From: Oscillospiraceae bacterium | GTDB lineage: Bacteria; Bacillota; Clostridia; Oscillospirales; Ruminococcaceae | Assembly: GCA_009777725.1 (NCBI GenBank) | Contig: WRLG01000008.1 | Coordinates: forward strand, 28,510-92,509 | Direction of reading: 5' to 3' | Length of the DNA stretch: 64,000 nt | Shown: positions 48,191 to 57,364 of the stretch, one piece after another | Layout: every line of letters starts with the position of its first letter | Position numbering within the stretch: position 1 is the stretch's first letter | Notes under the pieces: model-generated | The model's input: only the letters and a program-made list of their open reading frames with translations | What the model was told of the DNA's origin: nothing | Databases searched by the model: none | Position numbers and translations under genes: made by a program

Positions 48191-48659
48191 CAGTAAGGAT
48201 TATCAAGATTGGTATTACAAAGCGGCAATAGATTTAAAATCCGCAAAAACATTATTTCATGCCGAGGCAGAGGAAGATAATATTGATTATTCTATTTCAT
48301 CTTTTAATTGTCAGCAATGTATTGAAAAATACCTTAAAGGCTTTATTCTTAAAAACACAGACAATTTGCTTACAGGGCACGATTTATCATTTTTGTGTAA
48401 GAAAGCAAGCAATATTGATGTGTTTTTTAGAAAGTTTAGAGATGATTGTAAGTTTGTCGATAACTTTTACGTTGAAACTCGCTATCCCGCTTCATTTATT
48501 ATAGTAAAAAAGCATGAAGCAGAAGATTGCCTTAAAATTGCTGCTAAAATCGCTGATTTTGTTTTATCTTATGAAAAGGTCTTAACTTCTAAATTGAAAG
48601 GCAAATTAACCAAGCAAGATATTGAAGATATGGAAAATGCACAAAATCAAGCAGAGTGA
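48183..48659 (+). CDS. HEPN-domain protein (toxin of MNT-HEPN pair)
   Basis: A 158-residue all-helical HEPN protein (YQDWYYKAAIDLKSAKTLFHAE, SFNCQQCIEKYLKGFILKN, FYVETRYPAS). It starts at ATG 48183 within the end of the MNT gene. HEPN partners are RNases or nucleotide-binding inactive forms; the classical Rx4-6H motif is not clear in this sequence, so toxicity is inferred from context only. A Lys/Glu-rich C-terminal tail follows the domain. Confidence 0.82.
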   Translation: MADSKDYQDWYYKAAIDLKSAKTLFHAEAEEDNIDYSISSFNCQQCIEKYLKGFILKNTDNLLTGHDLSFLCKKASNIDVFFRKFRDDCKFVDNFYVETRYPASFIIVKKHEAEDCLKIAAKIADFVLSYEKVLTSKLKGKLTKQDIEDMENAQNQAE

Positions 48660-48699
48660 CTGAATATATACGTTGCTCATTTAAAAAGGGGTTTTTATT

Positions 48700-50553
48700 G
48701 TGTGCGGAATTATCGGTTATACGGGACGTAAAAAGGCTGCGCCGATTATTTTAGATGGGTTGAAACGGCTTGAATACCGCGGGTATGATTCGGCGGGGAT
48801 TGCGTTATTAACAAGGCGTGAGGACTTAGGTTTGAGGCGTGAGGATTACGGCTTTCAAGTTGTCAAGCAAAAGGGGCGTTTGGCGGCTTTGGAGGAAAAC
48901 CCGAAAACGGCAAAATTAGAGGGTTTTACAGGTATAGGACATACCCGCTGGGCAACCCACGGCGAGCCCTCTGACATTAATTCGCATCCGCATTTGGGCG
49001 GGTCAAACAGGGTTGCCATTGTCCATAACGGAATTATAGAGAATTATAAGCAGTTAAAGGCAAAGCTTGAAAGCAAGGGAGCGCGCTTTGTGTCGCAGAC
49101 GGACAGCGAAGTAATCGCACAGCTTGCGGAGCATTACTATAGCGGCGATTTAATTGACGCACTCATTAAGACATTTAACGCGCTTCAAGGCTCGTTTGCT
49201 TTGGGGGTTATGTGCGTTGACAACCCCGACATAATTATTGCCGTGCGAAAGGATAACCCGCTGATTATCGGCGTGTCGGAGCATGGGAATTTTATTGCCT
49301 CGGATGTTCCTGCCGTATTAAACCATACAAATAAAGTCTATTATATGGAGGATGGCGAAATCGCCGTTATAAACAAAGATGAGGTAACATTCATAAACAG
49401 CGACAAAGAGGTTATAACAAAACCGCAGACAACCGTGACGTGGGGCGTTGACGATGCCGAAAAGGGCGGCTACCCGCATTTTATGCTCAAAGAGATTACA
49501 GAACAGCCCAAGGTTTTGAATGACACCGTAAATATTACGTTTAACGAGGGGGAAAATAAAAAAACTATTGACAAAATTGATTTTTTGATGTTTAATAGAA
49601 TAGTAATCACTGCTTGCGGCTCGGCTTATAATGCGGGGCTTTGCGGCAGATATGTATTTGAGAAGCTTTGCAGAAGGTCGGTTGAAGTAGAGCTTGCAAG
49701 CGAGTTTCGGTATAAAGACCCGATTATTGATGAAAAAACTCTTGTAATATTAGTCAGCCAATCGGGCGAAACGGCGGACACGATTGCCGCTATGCGTGAA
49801 GCAAAAGCAAGGGGGGCGGCAACTCTCGGAATTGTAAACGTAATCGGAAGCACCATAGCCAAAGAGAGTGCGCTGTGCCTTTTTACTGCGGCGGGACCCG
49901 AAATAGCCGTAGCCACGACAAAAGCATTCTCCGCACAGCTTATACTACTATACGCACTTGCGTTAAAAGCCGCCGCAAATATGGGCAGACTGACAGAGGG
50001 CGCGCTTTTAAAGCTTGAAGATGAAATACGCGCCCTGCCTGCAAAAGCGGCTGAAATACTGGAAAATGTAGACGTTCTGCAAAAATATTCTTCAAACTGC
50101 ATAGGTTATAAGAGCGTATTTTTCATCGGGCGCAATATTGACTACGCGATTGCCGCCGAGGGCTCGCTGAAGCTGAAAGAAATCTCCTATATTCATTCGG
50201 AGGCATATGCGGGTGGCGAATTAAAGCACGGTACAATTTCGCTCATTGAGGACAATACACTTGTTGTAACCATATCAAATAACCCCGCTCTTCACGGTAA
50301 AATAATGAGTAACGCAGAGCAGGTTATAAGCCGCGGCGCAAATGTGCTTCTTCTGGGCAACTGCGGCGGAGCGCGCTTTGAGGACTGCGGAAATGAAAAA
50401 ATCACGTTTATAAAGCTGCCCTGTTGCCATGAATTATTTTCGCCCTCGCTGTCAGCTATAGCTTTACAATTGTTCGCTTACTATATCGCCGCAAATAAAG
50501 GTCTTGATGTTGATAAACCTCGAAACTTGGCAAAGAGTGTGACGGTGGAGTGA
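48700..50553 (+). CDS. glmS: Glutamine-fructose-6-phosphate aminotransferase
   Basis: A 617-residue enzyme forming glucosamine-6-phosphate from fructose-6-phosphate and glutamine. It starts at GTG 48700 so that the catalytic Cys2 (MCGIIGYTGR) becomes N-terminal. The class II amidotransferase half has HTRWATHGEP, HNGIIENY and SQTDSEVIAQL; two SIS domains follow (ACGSAYNAGLCG, LVSQSGETADT), and the end DVDKPRNLAKSVTVE is standard. A short repeat-coded stretch at residues ~44-54 (REDLGLRREDYG) belongs to family R2. No glmS ribozyme-like sequence fits in the 40-nt upstream gap. Confidence 0.97.
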   Translation: MCGIIGYTGRKKAAPIILDGLKRLEYRGYDSAGIALLTRREDLGLRREDYGFQVVKQKGRLAALEENPKTAKLEGFTGIGHTRWATHGEPSDINSHPHLGGSNRVAIVHNGIIENYKQLKAKLESKGARFVSQTDSEVIAQLAEHYYSGDLIDALIKTFNALQGSFALGVMCVDNPDIIIAVRKDNPLIIGVSEHGNFIASDVPAVLNHTNKVYYMEDGEIAVINKDEVTFINSDKEVITKPQTTVTWGVDDAEKGGYPHFMLKEITEQPKVLNDTVNITFNEGENKKTIDKIDFLMFNRIVITACGSAYNAGLCGRYVFEKLCRRSVEVELASEFRYKDPIIDEKTLVILVSQSGETADTIAAMREAKARGAATLGIVNVIGSTIAKESALCLFTAAGPEIAVATTKAFSAQLILLYALALKAAANMGRLTEGALLKLEDEIRALPAKAAEILENVDVLQKYSSNCIGYKSVFFIGRNIDYAIAAEGSLKLKEISYIHSEAYAGGELKHGTISLIEDNTLVVTISNNPALHGKIMSNAEQVISRGANVLLLGNCGGARFEDCGNEKITFIKLPCCHELFSPSLSAIALQLFAYYIAANKGLDVDKPRNLAKSVTVE

Positions 50554-50560
50554 CAGTTCC

Positions 50561-50875
50561 TTATAGTTGAACAAAACCATATCGCTCCAGTGCTTCGGGG
50601 TCTTTGTCGGCAATGCTCAATATTCTTAAAGCCGCCCCATTTGGTTTACCCCGCCCATATTCCCATGATTCAACGGTTTTTTTTGAAACGCCGATAACTT
50701 CAGCAAAAAAGCCCTGTGACATATTCAGTTTGTCGCGTATATTACGTATCTCATCGGCAGTAAAAACTTGTGGTGGAACAGCGGCGGCATAGTGGGAACG
50801 AAGCTCTATTTTCCCTTTAGCGTGGTCAAGCATTTCTTGCAACCCTTTCATAATGCTTTCTGAAATCTCACTCAT
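50561..50875 (-). CDS. higA: HTH-type antitoxin (HigA/XRE family)
   Basis: A 104-residue protein with a C-terminal XRE helix-turn-helix (IRDKLNMSQGFFAEVIGVSKKTVESWEYGR, about residues 45-75), of the type in which the antitoxin follows the toxin gene. It overlaps the RelE-like gene by 4 nt. It probably binds the operon promoter. Convergent with glmS. Confidence 0.85.
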   Translation of the reverse strand: MSEISESIMKGLQEMLDHAKGKIELRSHYAAAVPPQVFTADEIRNIRDKLNMSQGFFAEVIGVSKKTVESWEYGRGKPNGAALRILSIADKDPEALERYGFVQL

Positions 50876-51225
50876 AATTTTCCCTCCAATTCTTTTTTGG
50901 TCTGCTCTATCAGCTTATTAAATAATGTTTTTTCATCTGCCGTTATATCGACTTTTTGATTTTTAGGATAAGCTGTTATGAGGTAAACGCGCCTATAAAC
51001 AACAAAATCAATATATAAAACCCGTGAGCCGCCGCGCTTGCCTTGCCCCTCAATGGCAAACCTTATTTTTCTTAACCCGCTTGTTCCCTTGATTACCGCC
51101 CCTAAATGAGGGTTGCAAAGAATTTCATTTTCAAGAAGTCGTCTTTCATTATCGGTAAGCCCCATTTTTTCCCATTGTTTATCAAATTCAAAAGTTGAAA
51201 TAATCATTCTTTCTATTGCGCTCAC
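50872..51225 (-). CDS. higB: RelE/HigB-type toxin
   Basis: A 117-residue basic protein of the RelE superfamily (FDKQWEKMGLTDNERRLLENEI, GTSGLRKIRFAIEGQGKRGGSRVLYIDF, VYLITAYPKNQKVDIT), the type that cleaves mRNA at the ribosome. It precedes its antitoxin, the HigBA order. The first codon is uncertain: GTG 51225 or ATG 51207. Its upstream region is shared with the divergent HipA-like gene. Confidence 0.85.
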   Translation of the reverse strand: MSAIERMIISTFEFDKQWEKMGLTDNERRLLENEILCNPHLGAVIKGTSGLRKIRFAIEGQGKRGGSRVLYIDFVVYRRVYLITAYPKNQKVDITADEKTLFNKLIEQTKKELEGKL

Positions 51226-51296
51226 CCGCTTTCTTTATATATTTTATCATATTTAATAGGGTATGTCAAGTAATTAAAATTAACAAGGTGATAATT

Positions 51297-52226
51297 ATGA
51301 AAAAATTACGGCATAATGAAGAGTTGTTTTTGATGTGTAAAGACATTTCGGTTTTTAATATCAGCAAAGGCTTGATTGTTAATGAAAGCTTAGTGCCCGG
51401 GAGCATTTTGCGCGGGACGATGAATTTTGATGAATGGCTTCATACAAGATACTCGGTAGGCTCTAACACCTCGGCGCGCCGATTAATGCTCAGAGCCTTT
51501 GGGTCTGATAACCATACCGAAGATGTTATTAAAGCAACAAGAGCACTATCCTTGTCTGATTGCTACTGGATTAAAGGTGCGGGCGAAGATATAGCTTTCA
51601 ATGAAATTACGCCGTATTTTAATAAGGAATGGGACGGGAATGGTCTGTTCAAAGGCGGCTCTGTCTCAACGCTGTTTGTTAACGGCGCGGCTGACAAAAA
51701 ATGGCTTGACAGCAAGACTTTGTTAAAAGTAAAATCCTTTAAAGAGGTTGAACCTTACGAGCTTTGCACGGAGCTTGGAATAGAAAATATTCCAAAAGTT
51801 GAGCGAACAAAAGAGGGCTTGCTGGTCACTAACTTTACTTCGCCCGAGTATTTCCTTGAATCTATGCAGCAATCCGGCTTTGTTCAAGAAGATGAAAACC
51901 CGCGCGAAAAAGCAGTTGAACTGTTTGGGGAAGCCGTTGTAATATTATTTGTCATAGATTATTTAGCAGAGCATGACGACAGGCATTGGGGGAATTACGG
52001 CTTTATGCGTAATGCTGATACGGGCGAGTATAAAGGCATGTCGCCTTATTATGATTTCGATTGGGCTTGGTCGGGCGGGGTAGTGCAGTTGCCTCAAAAC
52101 GCGCTCAAAAAATACGGCGGCTTAATCAATGATATTTGCACTAAAGCTAAAAGCGCGGCAGGTAAATTTGAGCGCGGCGACATAATAACAAGGCGTGCTG
52201 ACGAATTATCGGAAATACTTAAATAA
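51297..52226 (+). CDS. HipA-like protein kinase domain protein
   Basis: A 309-residue protein from ATG 51297 (AAGGTG 6 nt upstream). The catalytic segment EHDDRHWGNYGFMRN (Asp-Arg-His) and the Mg-binding MSPYYDFDWAW match the HipA kinase C-terminal core; the N-terminal half contains DCYWIKGAGEDIAFN and a possible glycine-rich FKGGSVST. Homologues phosphorylate glutamyl-tRNA synthetase or other proteins and give dormancy; relatives without an antitoxin also exist. No HipB gene is adjacent on this strand. The divergent HigBA genes are unrelated. Substrate unknown. Confidence 0.75.
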   Translation: MKKLRHNEELFLMCKDISVFNISKGLIVNESLVPGSILRGTMNFDEWLHTRYSVGSNTSARRLMLRAFGSDNHTEDVIKATRALSLSDCYWIKGAGEDIAFNEITPYFNKEWDGNGLFKGGSVSTLFVNGAADKKWLDSKTLLKVKSFKEVEPYELCTELGIENIPKVERTKEGLLVTNFTSPEYFLESMQQSGFVQEDENPREKAVELFGEAVVILFVIDYLAEHDDRHWGNYGFMRNADTGEYKGMSPYYDFDWAWSGGVVQLPQNALKKYGGLINDICTKAKSAAGKFERGDIITRRADELSEILK

Positions 52227-52249
52227 GCAAAAATTTTGGAGGTTTTTAT

Positions 52250-53572
52250 ATGAACACCACTCAAACGGAAGTATTAAAATTCATCGAGGGGAATGACGTA
52301 AAATTTATACGCCTTAATTTCTGTGATATTTTCGGATACCAGAAAAATATCTCCATTATGTCGGGGGAACTGGAGGGTGCGTTCAAGGAGGGCGTTTCCT
52401 TTGACGCGCACGCGATTAAAGGCTTTAGGGACGTTACACGCTCCGATTTGCTTTTACACCCCGACCCGTCCACCCTCTCAATCCTGCCTTGGAGACCGGG
52501 CTCGGGCAGGGTTGCGCGGTTTTACTGCGATATAAAAAACCCCGACGGCACTCCGTTTTCGAGGGACAGCCGCTATCTGCTCAAACAAGTGTTAAAACGC
52601 GCGGAAAAAATGGGCTATGCCTGTAAGGTCGGTGCGGAATGTGAATTTTATCTCTTTAAGACAGACGAGGACGGCAATCCGACCGACATAACCCTTGACA
52701 ACGGCGGTTATCTCGATATATCCCCGCTCGACAAGGGCGAGGATATTCGCCGCGAAATTTGCCTGACCCTTGAAGAAATGGGAATCAGACCCGAAAGTTC
52801 TCACCATGAGCAGGGGCAGGGGCAGAATGAAGTGGTCTTCCGCTTCGGCGGCGCGTTAGAGTGCGCTGATAATCTGCAGAGCTTCAAGTCTGTCGTTAAA
52901 GCAATTGCGGCGCGCAACGGGTTGTTTGCCTCCTTTATGCCGAAGCCGATTTTAGAAGCACCCGGTAGCGGGCTTCATATAAATATATCGCTTACACAAA
53001 ACGGGAGAAACATCTTTAAGAATACGGCTGACGGTGAACATTCAGCGACAGTTGACAGCTTCATAGCAGGTATATTATCAAAAATACCCGAAATCACGTT
53101 ATTTTTAAACCCGCTGTCAAATTCATATGAACGATTCGGCGAATTTGAAGCTCCTAAGTATGTATCATGGTCGCACCAAAACCGCTCACAGCTAATCCGC
53201 ATACCTGCCGCCATAGGCGAAAAGGTACGCTTAGAGCTGCGCTCGCCCGACCCTGCGGTTAATCCGTACCTTGCGTTCGCGCTGATAATCGCGGCGGGGC
53301 TTGACGGAATCGAAAAGAACCTCCCCCTTTCACCCGCTGTAAATGAAGACCTATATACGGCTGATGAAAGCATATTAAAATCACTCTCAAAGCTCCCCGA
53401 AAGCCTGCGCGGAGCAATCGCGCTTGCCGAAAATAACAATTTCATAAAAAGCGTCATCGGCGAGGAGATGCTCATGAAGCATATTAACATAAAAAAAGAA
53501 GAATCACAGGATTTTGAGGCAATCAAAAACAAATCCGATTTCTACAAAGAAAGATATTTCAACTTGGTTTGA
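52250..53572 (+). CDS. glnA: Glutamine synthetase, type I
   Basis: A 440-residue GSI with GAECEFYLFKTDEDGNP, SHHEQGQGQNEVVFRFG, GSGLHINISL, RSQLIRIP and RSPDPAVNPYLAFALIIAAGL, covering the metal and ATP sites. The length fits the short alpha type without the adenylylation insert. It is the second glutamine synthetase in the window, after the type III enzyme at 41 kb. It is followed after an R1 repeat by an ANTAR regulator gene, the glnA-nitR arrangement known from Clostridium acetobutylicum. GGAGG lies 8 nt before ATG. Confidence 0.97.
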   Translation: MNTTQTEVLKFIEGNDVKFIRLNFCDIFGYQKNISIMSGELEGAFKEGVSFDAHAIKGFRDVTRSDLLLHPDPSTLSILPWRPGSGRVARFYCDIKNPDGTPFSRDSRYLLKQVLKRAEKMGYACKVGAECEFYLFKTDEDGNPTDITLDNGGYLDISPLDKGEDIRREICLTLEEMGIRPESSHHEQGQGQNEVVFRFGGALECADNLQSFKSVVKAIAARNGLFASFMPKPILEAPGSGLHINISLTQNGRNIFKNTADGEHSATVDSFIAGILSKIPEITLFLNPLSNSYERFGEFEAPKYVSWSHQNRSQLIRIPAAIGEKVRLELRSPDPAVNPYLAFALIIAAGLDGIEKNLPLSPAVNEDLYTADESILKSLSKLPESLRGAIALAENNNFIKSVIGEEMLMKHINIKKEESQDFEAIKNKSDFYKERYFNLV

Positions 53573-53578
53573 ATGACA

Positions 53579-53632
53579 GCAATTAATTGTTAATTAACTC
53601 ATTACAATTGTTCATTGTTAACTGTTAATTGT
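53579..53632 (+). repeat. R1 repeat between glnA and the ANTAR regulator gene
   Basis: AATTAATTGTTAATTAACTC...TTCATTGTTAACTGTTAATTG array ending just upstream of the AAAAGGCGGTG ribosome binding site. Confidence 0.8.
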
Positions 53633-53651
53633 AAAAGGCGGTGATTATTTT

Positions 53652-54221
53652 ATGGAGAGTGCGTTAATTGTTTCAAGCTCTGAAAAGGGTACGGCTTTTT
53701 TTGCGGATATTTTAACGGCGGCTCAGGTCAATAAAATCACTGTACTGAAAACATGCTCCGAGGCGCGCAGGGCTCTTTTAGACCGTGACTTTGACTTGGT
53801 AATCGTAAACGCCATGCTCAAAGATGAATCGGGGGAAAGCTTTTCGCGGCAGGTTGCGGGAGATGGGTTGGCGCAGGTCATACTTGTCGTTAAGAATCAG
53901 TATTTTGACGAGGTATCGGCAATATGCGAAAATGACGGCGTTTTAACTATATCAAAGCCCGTAAATAAAACCGTCCTATGGTCAGCACTTACGCTTGCTA
54001 AGTCGGCGCAAAGCAGATTAAAGCGCGTTCAAGCTGAAAATGTTCAGTTAAAACAAAAAATTGAGGATATAAAAATCATTGACCGCGCTAAATATATGTT
54101 AATTTCCTATCTGGATATGAATGAGCAGGACGCTCACAGATACATCGAAAAACAGGCAATGGATATGCGAACATCGCGAAGAGCGATTGCCGAGAGGATT
54201 TTGAAAACATATGAAAGCTAG
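53652..54221 (+). CDS. nitR: ANTAR-domain RNA-binding antiterminator with degenerate receiver (NitR-like)
   Basis: A 189-residue regulator. Residues 1-115 have a receiver fold (ALIVSSSEKG start, FDLVIVNAML, VLTISKPVNK), but the phosphoacceptor Asp position is Asn53 and the N-terminal acidic pair is missing, so phosphorylation is unlikely. Residues ~115-130 are a coiled coil, and ~130-187 an ANTAR domain (IIDRAKYMLISYLDMNEQDAHRYIEK, MRTSRRAIAERIL). ANTAR proteins bind RNA hexaloops and prevent termination. It lies right after glnA and overlaps purF by 11 nt. Its likely targets are the three AAAGGC-loop leaders in this window. Confidence 0.9.
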   Translation: MESALIVSSSEKGTAFFADILTAAQVNKITVLKTCSEARRALLDRDFDLVIVNAMLKDESGESFSRQVAGDGLAQVILVVKNQYFDEVSAICENDGVLTISKPVNKTVLWSALTLAKSAQSRLKRVQAENVQLKQKIEDIKIIDRAKYMLISYLDMNEQDAHRYIEKQAMDMRTSRRAIAERILKTYES

Positions 54222-55581
54222 TGATAAGTTAAATGAAGAATGTGCTGTTTTCGGCGTAAGTTTAAAAAGCGCGGAGGCGGCGGGAATCACCTATAACGGC
54301 TTGCTTGCCCTTCAGCACAGAGGGCAGGAAGGCGCGGGAATCGCCGCCGCTTATGAGGGCGGGATTATATGCCGTAAGGACACGGGGCTTGTCAGCGAGG
54401 TTTTCGGCAGGGGAGAGCTTGAAAGCCTTTTAGGAGCAACCGCCGCCGTGGGACATGCCCGATATTCCACTACAGGCAGCAGCAGTAAGAAAAATACAGC
54501 CCCTTTCGTGACGGAATATTTAACGGGGCGCATCGCTACCGCCCATAACGGCAATATAACCAACGCCTTTGAACTCCGCGCCGCGTTAAAGGATTTCGGG
54601 CTTAATTTCGGCGCGACAAGCGACAGCGAAGTTATATCCTCTCTCATCGCTTATTATATGACAAAGGAGAGAGATGATATTGCAGGCGTTGCAAGGGCGG
54701 CAGACCTTTTACACGGCGCGTTTTCGCTTTTGATTTTGAGCGGCAAAGGCAAGCTGATTGCCGTCCGCGACCCGAACGGATACCGCCCGCTTTGTATAGG
54801 GAAGAATGAAAGCGGCTATGCCGTAGCTTCCGAGAGCTGCGCTTTAGACGCTTGCGGATTTGAATTTGAGCGCGATATTGAACCGGGCGAAATAGTAGCT
54901 TTTGAAAACGGCGAGCTTAGCTTTAAAGATGCTATGCTGTTTCAAAAAAATCCGCGCGGGGGGCTTTGTGTTTTTGAATATGTATATTTTGCACGCCCCG
55001 ATTCGGTGATTGACGGACTTTCGGTATTTGAGGCGCGGCATCATATGGGGCGGGTTTTAGCGGAAGAACACCCGGTAGAGGCGGATATTGTCTGCGGAGT
55101 ACCCGATTCGGGGTTAGAAGCCGCGAGCGGGTATGCCGCTCAAAGCGGAATACCATTAGATATGGGCTTTGTAAAAAACAGATACATAGGCAGAAGCTTC
55201 ATTTATCCTAACCAAACGCAGAGAGACAGTGCGGTAAGGCTGAAGCTTAACCCTCTGTCAGCGACAATCAGCGGAAAGCGCATCGTGTTAATTGATGATT
55301 CAATCGTAAGAGGAACGACAAGCGAAAAAATTGTAAAAAGCCTTAAAAAAGCGGGAGCAAAAGAGGTTCATATGAGGGTTTCCTCCCCGCCGTTTAAATA
55401 TATCTGCCAATACGGCACAGATATAGACAATGAGGAAAACCTAATCGCCAATAAAATGACACTGGATGAAATATGCCGCAAAATCGGCGCGGACAGCCTC
55501 GGATACATAAGCATAGAAGGGCTGAAAAAAGCCTGCCGAAAATGCAAGCTTGAATTCTGCACAAGCTGCTTTACCAATTAA
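54211..55581 (+). CDS. purF: Amidophosphoribosyltransferase
   Basis: A 456-residue enzyme that starts purine synthesis from PRPP and glutamine. A 10-residue propeptide precedes catalytic Cys11 in NEECAVFGV, as in the B. subtilis type. Class II motifs HRGQEGAGIA, HARYSTTGSS, HNGNITN and TSDSEVISSL are present; the PRPP motif is IVLIDDSIVRGTTSEKI, and C-terminal cysteines (CKLEFCTSCF) may hold the 4Fe-4S cluster of this subfamily. It overlaps the ANTAR gene and is probably cotranscribed with it. Confidence 0.97.
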   Translation: MKASDKLNEECAVFGVSLKSAEAAGITYNGLLALQHRGQEGAGIAAAYEGGIICRKDTGLVSEVFGRGELESLLGATAAVGHARYSTTGSSSKKNTAPFVTEYLTGRIATAHNGNITNAFELRAALKDFGLNFGATSDSEVISSLIAYYMTKERDDIAGVARAADLLHGAFSLLILSGKGKLIAVRDPNGYRPLCIGKNESGYAVASESCALDACGFEFERDIEPGEIVAFENGELSFKDAMLFQKNPRGGLCVFEYVYFARPDSVIDGLSVFEARHHMGRVLAEEHPVEADIVCGVPDSGLEAASGYAAQSGIPLDMGFVKNRYIGRSFIYPNQTQRDSAVRLKLNPLSATISGKRIVLIDDSIVRGTTSEKIVKSLKKAGAKEVHMRVSSPPFKYICQYGTDIDNEENLIANKMTLDEICRKIGADSLGYISIEGLKKACRKCKLEFCTSCFTN

Positions 55582-55690
55582 CAATTGACAATGAACAATT
55601 AACAATTATAATTAGCTAATGAACAATTAAATCATCGGCGAAGCCGATACCATAATGGTTCATTGTTAACTGTTAATTGTTAATTGAAAA
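55577..55690. repeat. R1 repeat with central TCGGCGAAGCCGA palindrome, upstream of pyrG
   Basis: The left arm (CAATTAACAATTGACAATG...), centre ATCATCGGCGAAGCCGATACC (about 55632-55652) and right arm (...TTCATTGTTAACTGTTAATTG) form one composite inverted repeat, nearly the same as that at 29530-29599. Confidence 0.85.
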
Positions 55691-55700
55691 GGGGTATGAT

Positions 55701-57326
55701 ATGGCTAAATATATTTTTGTGACGGGCGGGGTTGTGTCCGGGTTGGGTAAGGGGATTACCGCCGCTTCTTTGGGCAGACTTTTAAAGCAGCGCGGGTTGA
55801 AAATTGCGGCGCAAAAGCTTGACCCTTATATGAATGTAGACCCCGGGACGATGAGCCCTTTTCAGCACGGCGAGGTCTTTGTCACGGACGACGGGGCAGA
55901 AACGGATTTAGATTTGGGGCATTATGAACGCTTTATAGATGAGAACCTCACCCGGCACAGCAATCTCACGGCGGGCAGGGTTTATCAAAATGTCTTGGAG
56001 CAAGAGCGCGCGGGCGGGTATTTCGGCGGGACTGTTCAAGTGATTCCGCATGTTACGGAGGAAATAAAAAAATTCATCTATAACGGGGCGGAAAAGACGG
56101 GGGCGGATGTGCTTATTACCGAAATCGGAGGGACAACGGGCGATATTGAAAGCCAGCCGTTTTTAGAGGCAATTCGCCAGATTTCGCTTGAACAAGAGCG
56201 GGGGGACTGCCTTTTTATACACGTTGTTTTAGTCCCCTACCTGTCCTTTTCGGGGGAGCATAAATCAAAGCCCGCTCAACATTCGGTTAAAGAGCTGCGC
56301 TCAATGGGAATATCGCCGGGCATTATTATAACGCGCTCCGATGAGCCTATCGGCGAAAGCATTAAGGATAAAATTGCTCTTTTTTGTAATGTTAAGCCCG
56401 ATTGTGTTATAGAAAACATAACCCTGCCGACATTATACGAAGCCCCGCTGATGCTTCATGCAAACGGGCTTGACGGCGTTGTGTGCAGAGAGCTTAATAT
56501 TAACGCGCCCGCTCCCGATTTAAGCGAGTGGCGAGCTATGACCGCTCAAATAATGGCAAGGGACAAGGCTGTTACGATAGCAATTGTCGGCAAATACATA
56601 AAGCTCCACGACGCATATCTCTCAATTATAGAGAGCCTTGAACACGCGGGCTTTGAACATAAAGCCAAAATTAACATACTCTGGATTGACAGCGAGGAGT
56701 TTGAATCCTCATTTCTAACCCCTAAAACCTCATTCCAAGCCCACGGCATGATTATACCGGGCGGCTTCGGCGGCAGGGGGATTGAGGGTAAAATTGCCGC
56801 TTGTAAATATGCGCGTGAAAATGACATACCATTTTTAGGAATTTGCCTTGGTATGCAGGTTGCCGTTATTGAATTTGCGCGCAACGTCTGCGGGCTTGAA
56901 AATGCAAATTCAAGGGAGTTTATCGGTACAGTTGAATCCTCAGAACCTTCAATCCTCATAGACTATATGCCGGGGCAGGAGGGGATGGAAAACAGCGGCG
57001 GGACGATGAGGTTAGGCGCGTACCCGTGTGACATTGCAAGCGGTACGCGGCTCAGTCAAATATATAAAGCCGCCCGAATAAGCGAGCGGCACAGGCACAG
57101 GTTTGAACTTAATAACAGCTACAGGGAAATTCTAACGCAAAATGGTTTAGTAATAAGCGGCACATCTCCTAACGGCAAGCTTGCCGAGGCTGTTGAATTG
57201 CCGGATAAACGCTTTTTTGCAGGAGTGCAGTTTCACCCCGAATTCAAGAGCCGCCCTGTCAAACCGCACCCGTTGTTTTCGGAGTTTGTGAAAGCGGCGG
57301 TACAACAATTAACAATTAACAGTTAA
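55701..57326 (+). CDS. pyrG: CTP synthase
   Basis: A 541-residue enzyme converting UTP to CTP with glutamine and ATP. ATG 55701 is preceded by AAAAGGGG. The synthetase domain has FVTGGVVSGLGKGITAASLG and KLDPYMNVDPGTMSPFQHGE; the class I amidotransferase domain has GGFGGRGIEGK, FLGICLGMQVAVIEFAR (nucleophile Cys) and GVQFHPEFKSRP. The C-terminal VQQLTINS is provided by an R1 repeat. It needs glutamine, like most of its neighbours. Confidence 0.97.
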   Translation: MAKYIFVTGGVVSGLGKGITAASLGRLLKQRGLKIAAQKLDPYMNVDPGTMSPFQHGEVFVTDDGAETDLDLGHYERFIDENLTRHSNLTAGRVYQNVLEQERAGGYFGGTVQVIPHVTEEIKKFIYNGAEKTGADVLITEIGGTTGDIESQPFLEAIRQISLEQERGDCLFIHVVLVPYLSFSGEHKSKPAQHSVKELRSMGISPGIIITRSDEPIGESIKDKIALFCNVKPDCVIENITLPTLYEAPLMLHANGLDGVVCRELNINAPAPDLSEWRAMTAQIMARDKAVTIAIVGKYIKLHDAYLSIIESLEHAGFEHKAKINILWIDSEEFESSFLTPKTSFQAHGMIIPGGFGGRGIEGKIAACKYARENDIPFLGICLGMQVAVIEFARNVCGLENANSREFIGTVESSEPSILIDYMPGQEGMENSGGTMRLGAYPCDIASGTRLSQIYKAARISERHRHRFELNNSYREILTQNGLVISGTSPNGKLAEAVELPDKRFFAGVQFHPEFKSRPVKPHPLFSEFVKAAVQQLTINS

Positions 57327-57345
57327 CAATGAACAATTAATTATG
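57303..57345 (+). repeat. R1 repeat at the pyrG 3' end
   Basis: CAACAATTAACAATTAACAGTTAACAATG array encoding the last residues and the stop codon of pyrG. Confidence 0.75.
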
Positions 57346-57364
57346 TGTATTTTCAATCGCTCCA

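Noticed and set aside
48660..48699. glmS ribozyme upstream of glmS
   Set aside because: The gap after the HEPN gene is only 40 nt and shows none of the ribozyme core; it cannot fit.
25111..57345. R1 arrays as CRISPR or phage attachment sites
   Set aside because: Units are 7-nt, degenerate, contiguous and often inside genes; there are no spacers and no integrase.
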